This document shows, piece after piece, positions 1 through 5,007 of a DNA stretch of 6,626 bases. The DNA is from Candidatus Izemoplasmatales bacterium. Lineage in GTDB: Bacteria > Bacillota_I > Bacilli_A > Izemoplasmatales > Hujiaoplasmataceae. Both the position numbers and the translations under genes were made by a program. The stretch spans positions 1-6,626 of the forward strand of contig JAQVTV010000054.1 of NCBI GenBank assembly GCA_028699855.1, given 5' to 3'. Below the pieces are notes generated by a model that saw only the letters and a program-made list of their open reading frames with translations, ran no database searches and was not told where the DNA came from. Each line of letters opens with the position of its first letter. The stretch's first letter is position 1.

Positions 1-423
1 CACCTCTACCGCCTTCGCCACCACTTCGGGAGTTTCCGGTGTTTCTTCGGCTTTGACGGGGTGTTTCATCAGTTCATCCACTGATAAATCCCGACGATGG
101 ATTTTGGAGCGGTCCTCATTGTTGACGATCAAAAACTCATAATAGGAACTGCCATAGCGCTTCTTTGCCTCTTCTTTGGTCAACTTCTTGGTGGTGCGAA
201 ACGCATCATATTTTTTATCGATGTCCCCGAAAAAGGAGCGATCCGTCGGCACGCTGACTTCATCTTTGACCGCCTTGCCGAAAATCGGAGAGACGAATTT
301 TTGCTTCATCGACTCCTTGTCTTCGAGTTTGGTAATCTTGGGGATGAAGAACGGCCGCGAATCTGCAGTACGCGAAAAACCAGGAACGATCCGTTCGGGC
401 CATTTCTGCTTTTTGCCAAACAT
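1..423 (-). CDS. Partial protein of unknown function, N-terminal 141 residues (possibly an FtsK/SftA-like N-terminal region)
   Basis: The reading frame is open from an ATG at 423-421 to the window edge, so only the N-terminus is seen. It begins MFGKKQKWPERIVPGFSRT and contains FVSPIFGKAVKDEV (about residues 46-59) and KYDAFRTTKKLTKEEAKKRYGSSYYEF (about 69-95, written with flanks). The tail from about residue 123 is rich in Glu, Pro and Val, like a disordered linker. No membrane segment or signal peptide is visible in this part. The start is supported by a G-rich Shine-Dalgarno sequence (430-437) six nt upstream. It lies 14 nt downstream of the membrane-protein gene at 438-1214 and is almost surely co-transcribed with it. 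The SPIFG-type motif followed by an acidic, proline-containing linker recalls N-terminal regions of soluble FtsK/SpoIIIE/SftA-type DNA translocases, but no motor domain is visible, so this is a weak guess. The gene itself is well supported; its function is not. Confidence 0.75.
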   Translation of the reverse strand, partial: MFGKKQKWPERIVPGFSRTADSRPFFIPKITKLEDKESMKQKFVSPIFGKAVKDEVSVPTDRSFFGDIDKKYDAFRTTKKLTKEEAKKRYGSSYYEFLIVNNEDRSKIHRRDLSVDELMKHPVKAEETPETPEVVAKAVEV

Positions 424-429
424 CTTAAT

Positions 430-437
430 CCCCCCTC
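430..437 (-). promoter_or_regulatory. Shine-Dalgarno sequence of the partial gene at 1-423
   Basis: The minus strand reads AGAGGGGGG directly after the TAA stop (438-440) of the upstream gene, with six nt to the ATG. It is an unusual, G-heavy version of AGGAGG, but the position is right and no better start lies nearby. It fills most of the 14-nt gap, which suggests coupled translation of the two genes. Confidence 0.6.
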
Positions 438-1214
438 TTATTTCTCATCGGCGATTTCTTCATCGATCAGTTGATCGATTTTCGCCTCGATTTGCGCTTC
501 GTCTTCTTCTTGTGCCTGGAAGATTTTTTTGCTGTAGATCTTATTGGTCTCTTCACCAAAAATCTCAATGATCATCTTGCAGACCTCTTTGGTCAACAAC
601 GTCACCGAGGGCTTGATGGTCAATTTCCGGAACCAGTAGATGGGATTGGCGTAGTTCAATACCGCCCGGCTGAATGTGTAGAGTTTGGTCACCTGATATT
701 TCCGACTCAGTTTCATCAGTTTCGAGTTGTCGAGCGCCTTCTTCTTCTGCAAGATGTTCACAATCGTGGATATCCGATGATTCTTGAAGTGGCGAATGAT
801 TTTCCCGTTAACGATGGTTTCGATCCGCGCGGTCACATAATAGTTCAAGTCGAGCAACTCCTGAATCGACAGTTCATACATCGGATACTTCGAGTCCGGA
901 AAATAATAACTCGCGATTTCCTGCATGAGTTCCAAAGAGAGATCGAATGCCACGCGAAAATATGCATTGTCCGTGAATTTGACGGTGTCGATGAGTTCCT
1001 GATGTTTTTCTTCGATCAGACTTTGGATATGTGTGTCGCTCAAAGTCTGTTCCTTGCTTAAGAAAATTTTCCGCCTCGCTCTGCGATTCGTGACGAGCAT
1101 CAAGGAGATGAATAATGTCAAGAGCACAAAACCCGTGAGCATACCCAGAATAAAATTGCGCACATCCGGCCAAGTCACGAGAAAAAGCAGCCAACGATCG
1201 ATTGAGAAGTCCAT
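438..1214 (-). CDS. Single-pass membrane protein of unknown function, 258 aa
   Basis: I do not recognise this gene with confidence. The N-terminus has one hydrophobic segment (about residues 20-42, FILGMLTGFVLLTLFISLML) followed at once by a basic cluster, NRRARRK. By the positive-inside rule this predicts a short outside N-terminus and a large cytoplasmic domain. Residues about 55-210 look helical and are rich in Leu, Lys and Tyr; the C-terminus (about 234-258) is strongly acidic. The stretch around residues 100-135 (ASYYFPDSKYPMYEL, then IQELLDLNYYVTARIE) and NPIYWFRKL near 190 resemble, from memory, the helical region found beside some YcjX/DUF697-type membrane-associated GTPases. No P-loop is present here, so that is only a hint. 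The ATG at 1214 is fixed by GAGGTGAT (1220-1227) five nt upstream and by a consensus promoter. It is first in a transcription unit with the gene at 1-423. Confidence 0.88.
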   Translation of the reverse strand: MDFSIDRWLLFLVTWPDVRNFILGMLTGFVLLTLFISLMLVTNRRARRKIFLSKEQTLSDTHIQSLIEEKHQELIDTVKFTDNAYFRVAFDLSLELMQEIASYYFPDSKYPMYELSIQELLDLNYYVTARIETIVNGKIIRHFKNHRISTIVNILQKKKALDNSKLMKLSRKYQVTKLYTFSRAVLNYANPIYWFRKLTIKPSVTLLTKEVCKMIIEIFGEETNKIYSKKIFQAQEEDEAQIEAKIDQLIDEEIADEK

Positions 1215-1240
1215 GATTCATCACCTCGCCTACGAGACAA

Positions 1241-1269
1241 ATTATACCCCATCCCCCCTCATTTATCAA
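1241..1269 (-). promoter_or_regulatory. Sigma-A promoter for the membrane-protein gene (minus strand)
   Basis: On the minus strand, TTGATA (1264-1269, five of six matches to TTGACA) is separated by exactly 17 nt from a perfect TATAAT (1241-1246). Transcription should begin near 1234, giving a leader of about 20 nt that carries GAGGTGAT just before the ATG at 1214. The spacer is unusually G-rich. The motifs are seen directly; activity is inferred. Confidence 0.85.
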
Positions 1270-1280
1270 TAAGATATCAT

Positions 1281-1309
1281 TTGCCAATACACGGGGTTTA
1301 TGAGATAAT
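1281..1309 (+). promoter_or_regulatory. Sigma-A promoter with extended -10 for the HAD phosphatase gene
   Basis: TTGCCA (1281-1286, five of six) and GATAAT (1304-1309, five of six) are separated by 17 nt, and TGA at 1301-1303 gives an extended -10. The predicted start of transcription is near 1316, only about 11 nt before the ATG at 1327, so the Shine-Dalgarno sequence AGGTGA (1317-1322) would lie at the very 5' end of the mRNA. Confidence 0.82.
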
Positions 1310-1326
1310 AATGAAAAGGTGAGAAA

Positions 1327-2148
1327 ATGAACACATATTTGATTGCACTGGATTTGGATGGCACCATCCTATACGATTTCGATTCTCTCAGTGAAGAACT
1401 GTGTCTTTTTATGCGAAAAGTCCAACAACACGGCCATAAAATCGTGATTGCCACAGGCAGGCCTTACCGTAGCTCGAAGTTCGTATACGAGCGTTTCGGA
1501 CTCCAAACTCCCATCATCAACTATAACGGTGGCCTTGTCACCCATCCCCAAGATGCGCTGTTCCCGCATCTCAATTATACGATACGGAAAGAAGCCATCA
1601 TCGATATCTTCGAACAAAACATCCATCATATCCGCAACGCCTTCAGTGAAGTCAAGGATTCCATCTATCTCTATCAAGAAGAAAAATCGATCGAACCCCT
1701 GCTTCATGTCGACGGTGCATCGCTGATCAAAGTCGGACACCTCAAAGACACACTTGAAACCGATCCCAATGGTTTCATCATCATCGGTAAACAAGGTCAA
1801 GGCCATTATATCGCCGATTATATCCATCACCGTTATCAAGGAGAGGTGTTGGCCCGAATCTGGGATCTGAGCGGTGAGTACGACTCCATCGTGGAAGTCT
1901 ATACGCCGGAAACCAACAAAGGCAAAGCCTTGGAATATGTCGCTCACACTCTCGGGTTTTCCCGCAGCGGAGTGATCGCGATCGGCGACGGACACAATGA
2001 TATCGAACTGCTCGAATACGCCCACATCGGTGTGGCAGTCAAGAATGCCCATCCGGATCTTCTCAAAGTGGCGGACATCATCCTCGATCATACCGCAAAA
2101 GAAGGTGCGGTCGAAACATTTCTCAGAGGCTTCCTCGGAATACAATAA
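1327..2148 (+). CDS. HAD superfamily hydrolase, Cof subfamily (type IIB), 273 aa
   Basis: This is a Cof/YidA-type HAD phosphatase, a soluble cytoplasmic enzyme that hydrolyses phosphate monoesters through an aspartyl-phosphate intermediate, using Mg2+. All four HAD motifs are present: motif I DLDGT at residues 9-13 (nucleophile Asp9, acid/base Asp11), motif II with Thr43 in IATGRP, motif III Lys198 in TNKGKAL, and motif IV GDGHND at 220-225 (Asp221, Asp225). Residues about 85-195 form the C2B cap inserted between motifs II and III, as is usual for the family. The length, about 270 residues, is typical. AGGTGA at 1317-1322 and the promoter just upstream support the start. It is monocistronic, divergent from the membrane-protein gene and convergent with ffh. 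Substrates of this family, such as sugar phosphates, nucleotides, or flavin and PLP-related phosphates, cannot be told from the sequence, so I give no symbol. Confidence 0.95.
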   Translation: MNTYLIALDLDGTILYDFDSLSEELCLFMRKVQQHGHKIVIATGRPYRSSKFVYERFGLQTPIINYNGGLVTHPQDALFPHLNYTIRKEAIIDIFEQNIHHIRNAFSEVKDSIYLYQEEKSIEPLLHVDGASLIKVGHLKDTLETDPNGFIIIGKQGQGHYIADYIHHRYQGEVLARIWDLSGEYDSIVEVYTPETNKGKALEYVAHTLGFSRSGVIAIGDGHNDIELLEYAHIGVAVKNAHPDLLKVADIILDHTAKEGAVETFLRGFLGIQ

Positions 2149-2207
2149 AAGGCTGTCGCATGAAACGGTGAGTGTTCATGTCGCAACAGCCTTTTTTTTA
2201 TTTTTTC
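2147..2207. terminator. Bidirectional intrinsic terminator between the HAD gene and ffh
   Basis: An inverted repeat pairs AAAAGGCTGT (2147-2156) with ACAGCCTTTT (2186-2195), and CATGAA (2159-2164) with TTCATG (2175-2180), leaving a loop of about 10 nt and small internal mismatches. Rightward, the hairpin is followed by a long T run (2192-2199, then 2201-2206). Leftward, it is followed by TTTTATTGT. It therefore ends both convergent transcripts. The HAD stop codon (2146-2148) touches the hairpin base, and the ffh stop (2198-2200) lies in the rightward T-tract. Confidence 0.88.
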
Positions 2208-3568
2208 TTGGGATCGTACCCCATCGGGTCGGTCATGCGGGATGACATTTTTTCCATTTGTTGCGGCGACATATTGACCATCTGGCGCATCATTTTCTGT
2301 TGTTTTTCCAACATCGTAAGTAAGCGATTGACTTCGGTGGTCGACCTTCCGGATCCCCGTGCGATCCGATTGCGTCGACCGCTGCTACGCTCCACGAGTT
2401 CTGGTTTTCTACGTTCCTCAGGTGTCATCGAGCGGATGATCGCCTCAATATAGACCAGCTGTTTGTCATCCACTTTCTCGGAGTTCGCCAACTGGGACAT
2501 TCCGGGAAGAAACTTGAGTATTCCCGAAAAAGCCCCCATGCGTTTGATCATTTTCATCTGTTTGAGGAGGTCGTTGAAGTTGAAACTGCCTGACATCATC
2601 TTTTCCATCATCGACATGGCTTCGTTCTCATCGATTTCCTCGGTCGCTTTTTCAATCAATGATACGACATCGCCCATGCCCAAAATCCGTGAAGCCATCC
2701 GTTCGGGATGGAAGATCTCGATCTCATTCAATTTTTCGCCGGTTCCGGCAAACTTGATCGGAATGCCCGTGACCTTGCGCACCGATAAGGCCGCGCCCCC
2801 ACGTGTATCTCCGTCGAGTTTCGTCAGAATACATCCGGTGATCGCCAATTTTTCATGAAAAGCGCTGGCGACGTTGACCGCGTCCTGACCCGTCATGGCA
2901 TCTACCGTCAGCAAGATTTCATCGGGAGACACGATTTTCTTGATGTCTGTGAGCTCGTCCATCAATGTTTCGTTGACGTGCAATCTTCCTGCGGTGTCGA
3001 TAATGACAAGATTCAGCGCTTCTTTGGCGGCGTAACGCAAACCTTCCTTGACGATATCGCGGGGATCGCGTTCGTTCCCAAGCGAAAACACAGGAATGTC
3101 GAGTTGTTTGCCCACCACCTGCAATTGATCGATCGCAGCGGGTCGATAAATGTCAGCGGCGATAAGGAGCGGGTTCTTTCCTTCGTTTTTCCGGAGCAAT
3201 TGTGCGAGTTTTCCGGCGGTCGTCGTTTTTCCGGTTCCTTGAAGCCCGACCAACATCACCACGGAAATACCCGAATCCTTCAGGTTGATCGGTACCGCTT
3301 CGGTTCCCATCAAAGCCTTCAATTCATCATTGACGATTTTGACAACTTGTTGCCCGGGATTAAGACCCTTCATGATTTTTTCGCCCAAGGCCTTGTCTCT
3401 GATTTCCTCGGTGAACTCCTTCACGACGCGATAGTTCACATCCGCTTCAAGCAATGATAACCGGACTTCGCGAAGCATTTCCTCGATATCGTTGTCATTG
3501 AGCCGGGCTTTTCCGGTCAAACGCCGGAAAGCCATTTGAAAACGGCTGGTCAAATTTTCAAATGCCAT
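2198..3568 (-). CDS. ffh: Signal recognition particle protein Ffh (SRP54 GTPase), 456 aa
   Basis: Ffh binds the 4.5S/6S RNA to form the SRP, recognises signal and membrane-anchor sequences as they leave the ribosome, and docks with FtsY at the membrane. The N domain spans about residues 1-95. The G domain (about 96-295) has P-loop GLQGTGKT (108-115), DIYRPAAIDQL (139-149), G3 DTAGR (191-195), G4 TKLD (249-252), and GTGEKLNEIEIFHPERMASRILGMGD-type closing elements (about 275-300, partly quoted). The Met-rich M domain (about 301-456) carries the hydrophobic signal-binding groove and the RNA-binding helix-turn-helix around residues 396-407. That motif reads SGRRNRIARGSG, differing from the common SRRxRIAxGSG. 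The C-terminus is MGYDPKKK. The length is near the usual 440-455. The start one nt after the ylxM stop is supported by AGGTGG (3575-3580), six nt upstream inside ylxM. It is the last gene of the ftsY operon. Confidence 0.98.
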   Translation of the reverse strand: MAFENLTSRFQMAFRRLTGKARLNDNDIEEMLREVRLSLLEADVNYRVVKEFTEEIRDKALGEKIMKGLNPGQQVVKIVNDELKALMGTEAVPINLKDSGISVVMLVGLQGTGKTTTAGKLAQLLRKNEGKNPLLIAADIYRPAAIDQLQVVGKQLDIPVFSLGNERDPRDIVKEGLRYAAKEALNLVIIDTAGRLHVNETLMDELTDIKKIVSPDEILLTVDAMTGQDAVNVASAFHEKLAITGCILTKLDGDTRGGAALSVRKVTGIPIKFAGTGEKLNEIEIFHPERMASRILGMGDVVSLIEKATEEIDENEAMSMMEKMMSGSFNFNDLLKQMKMIKRMGAFSGILKFLPGMSQLANSEKVDDKQLVYIEAIIRSMTPEERRKPELVERSSGRRNRIARGSGRSTTEVNRLLTMLEKQQKMMRQMVNMSPQQMEKMSSRMTDPMGYDPKKK

Positions 3569-3569
3569 G

Positions 3570-3893
3570 TCATTCCACCTTTTCGAGTTCTGTGATCAAT
3601 CCCAGATAGCCTTCTTTACTCAAGTCTTCTTTGGCTTTCTTGAAAATGGATTGACGTTTATTGCGTTTAGACAAAAGACTCAACTTCTCTTCATAGTAGT
3701 CGAGAATGCCAAGCGTGTTTTTGATTTGGTCATGGACGGCGTTGCGCGTCACATTCATGATTTTCGCGATTTCCGATAAAGAATAATCATCAAAATAATG
3801 ATACGAAAAATAGGCCCGTTGCTTATCCGTCAACAAACACCCGTAGATATCGTAAAGTTGATGGTATTTCAATTTTTCGTCTAATAGTTCCAT
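3570..3893 (-). CDS. ylxM: YlxM/UPF0122 family helix-turn-helix protein, about 107 aa
   Basis: YlxM is a small protein with a sigma-70 region 4-like helix-turn-helix; in Bacillota and streptococci it is encoded with ffh and ftsY, and it has been linked to SRP function (family knowledge). The sequence shows HQLYDIYGCLLTDKQRAYF near the N-terminus, the HTH YSLSEIAKIMNVTRNAVHDQIK in the middle (about residues 38-58, partly quoted), then a charged helical region, LDYYEEKLSLLSKRNKRQ, likely a coiled coil. It ends in TGA, showing that UGA is a stop in this organism. I chose the ATG at 3893-3891, nine nt from AGGAG (3903-3907). A GTG two codons upstream (3899-3897) is in frame and would add Met-Ser, but lies only three nt from the Shine-Dalgarno sequence. 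It sits between ftsY and ffh, with 12 nt or less to ftsY and one nt to ffh. Confidence 0.93.
   Translation of the reverse strand: MELLDEKLKYHQLYDIYGCLLTDKQRAYFSYHYFDDYSLSEIAKIMNVTRNAVHDQIKNTLGILDYYEEKLSLLSKRNKRQSIFKKAKEDLSKEGYLGLITELEKVE
3575..3580 (-). promoter_or_regulatory. Shine-Dalgarno sequence of ffh inside the end of ylxM
   Basis: AGGTGG on the minus strand lies six nt before the ffh ATG and overlaps the last coding codons of ylxM (Lys-Val-Glu). The ylxM TGA and ffh ATG are one nt apart. This arrangement favours reinitiation, or translational coupling, from ylxM to ffh. Confidence 0.75.
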
Positions 3894-3902
3894 TGACACA
3901 TT

Positions 3903-3907
3903 CTCCT
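3903..3907 (-). promoter_or_regulatory. Shine-Dalgarno sequence of ylxM overlapping the ftsY stop codon
   Basis: The minus strand reads TAGGAG, in which TAG (3906-3908) is the ftsY stop codon and AGGAG is the ylxM ribosome binding site. Ribosomes ending ftsY would stop directly over it. Its spacing favours the ATG at 3893 (nine nt) over the GTG at 3899 (three nt). Confidence 0.75.
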
Positions 3908-4877
3908 ATTCAAAGAAATCGGCAAACAAACCGTAGATATAATCCTCAATGTCGAAATAATCTAGATCAGTGATTTTTTCTCCCAGGCCCACAAAACTGA
4001 TCGGGATTCCCAGTTCCTGCCGGATCGCGAGCACGATGCCACCCTTGGCGGTTCCGTCAAGTTTCGTCAGGACGATGCCGCTGATATTGGTCACTTCATG
4101 AAACACTTTTGCTTGTTGAAGGCCGTTTTGACCGGTCGTCGCATCGATCACTAGGTAGGTTTCATATATCTGGTTTGGCAGTTCGCGTTGAATGGTCCGA
4201 TTCATCTTGTCGAGTTCACGCATCAGATTGACTTTGTTCTGCAACCTTCCCGCCGTGTCGATGAGCAACACATCGCATGACTCCTGTTTCGCCAATCGAA
4301 TGGCTTCAAAGACCACGCTTGATGGATCGGCTCCGGGATTTTTACTGATGACCTTGCACCCCACGCGTTCTCCCCAGATCTTGAGTTGATCGATCGCACC
4401 GGCACGAAAGGTGTCCGCAGCCGCCATCATCACCGATTTGCCCTCGGCTTTGAGTTGATATGCGAGTTTCCCGATCGATGTCGTCTTTCCGGTTCCATTG
4501 ACTCCGACCATCAGGATAATCGTCGGTCCTTGTTCATTGAAGCGGATATGCGTATCGACAATCTCATCATTCAAGTACAATGCGAACAATTGATCCACGA
4601 TGACATCCTCAAGGTCGCGAGGTACGGTCATCTTTCTTTTTTTGACTTCATCCTTCAGTGACGCGATGAAGCGAATGACCGTATCGACGCCGATATCGGC
4701 CATGATGAAGATCTCTTCGATCTTCGAAAACAACGCCTCGTCGATCGCTTTTTCTGTGATCAAAACATCTTTCAACGAGCGGATCGCAGCTTTTCGGGTT
4801 TTCGCCATACCGGCAATGAACTTCTGCCTTCTCGCTTTCTGGTCTTTTGCTTGAAACAATTTTTGGAAAATGCCCAT
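3906..4877 (-). CDS. ftsY: Signal recognition particle receptor FtsY, 323 aa
   Basis: FtsY is the membrane-associated receptor GTPase that docks SRP-ribosome complexes and forms a twin-GTPase complex with Ffh. The N-terminus, MGIFQKLFQAKDQKARRQKF, is short, basic and amphipathic; there is no long acidic A domain as in E. coli, which fits Gram-positive-type FtsY. The N domain covers about residues 20-105. The G domain has G1 GVNGTGKTT (125-133), DTFRAGAIDQL (155-165), G3 DTAGRL (207-212), G4 TKLDGTAKGG (271-280), and the closing GLGEKITDLDYFD (297-309). The length is at the usual lower end for Bacillota. The start is supported by GGAGTGG (4884-4890), six nt upstream of the ATG, and by the promoter at 4905-4933. 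It is the first gene of the ftsY-ylxM-ffh unit and ends in TAG, inside the ylxM ribosome binding site. Confidence 0.98.
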   Translation of the reverse strand: MGIFQKLFQAKDQKARRQKFIAGMAKTRKAAIRSLKDVLITEKAIDEALFSKIEEIFIMADIGVDTVIRFIASLKDEVKKRKMTVPRDLEDVIVDQLFALYLNDEIVDTHIRFNEQGPTIILMVGVNGTGKTTSIGKLAYQLKAEGKSVMMAAADTFRAGAIDQLKIWGERVGCKVISKNPGADPSSVVFEAIRLAKQESCDVLLIDTAGRLQNKVNLMRELDKMNRTIQRELPNQIYETYLVIDATTGQNGLQQAKVFHEVTNISGIVLTKLDGTAKGGIVLAIRQELGIPISFVGLGEKITDLDYFDIEDYIYGLFADFFE

Positions 4878-4904
4878 CCGAATCCACTCCGTTTCACCAG
4901 AGAT

Positions 4905-4933
4905 ATTATATCACACCTCTTCAAAATTGGGAA
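4905..4933 (-). promoter_or_regulatory. Extended -10 sigma-A promoter of the ftsY-ylxM-ffh operon
   Basis: The minus strand has a perfect TATAAT (4905-4910) preceded by TGA, an extended -10, with TTCCCA (four of six matches to the -35 consensus) 17 nt upstream at 4928-4933. Transcription should start near 4898, giving a leader of about 21 nt with GGAGTGG. No regulatory hairpin fits in such a short leader, so expression is probably constitutive. Confidence 0.8.
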
Positions 4934-4940
4934 AAAGAAA

Positions 4941-4980
4941 CTCCTAAGGAAAACGCCAATGGATTAATCCATTTGGCGTT
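4941..4980 (-). terminator. Probable intrinsic terminator of topA
   Basis: The arms AACGCCAATGGA (4952-4963) and TCCATTTGGCGTT (4968-4980) form a stem of about 12 pairs with one bulged base and a four-base loop. In the minus direction the stem is followed by TTTTCCTT and, further on, TTTCTTTTTC, an interrupted U-rich tail. In the plus direction no T run follows, so it acts for topA, whose stop lies 28 nt upstream. It sits just before the ftsY promoter and separates the two units. The tail is imperfect, so read-through into ftsY is possible. Confidence 0.7.
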
Positions 4981-5007
4981 CATTCCGGTTCAAGATGAAA
5001 TGCGATA

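Noticed and set aside
471..1061. Plus-strand open frame of 196 codons opposite the membrane-protein gene
   Set aside because: The minus strand has a consensus promoter, Shine-Dalgarno sequence, membrane segment and operon continuity; the plus frame has none of these.
1369..2145. Minus-strand open frame of 258 codons opposite the HAD gene
   Set aside because: It is the mirror of a clear HAD phosphatase with all four motifs; no separate promoter or ribosome site supports it.
2855..3457. Plus-strand open frame of 200 codons opposite ffh
   Set aside because: Antisense to the conserved N and G domains of Ffh; no independent evidence.
3897..3899. GTG start for ylxM
   Set aside because: Possible, but only three nt from AGGAG; the ATG two codons downstream has better spacing and a stronger start codon.
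3123..4396. Near-identical TTGATCGATCGCA strings in ffh and ftsY, which look like a repeat
   Set aside because: Both encode the shared AIDQL motif of the homologous SRP GTPase domains; this is protein homology, not a DNA repeat.
4878..5007. Possible riboswitch or small RNA between topA and ftsY
   Set aside because: The region is fully explained by the topA hairpin and the ftsY promoter; the ftsY leader is only about 21 nt.
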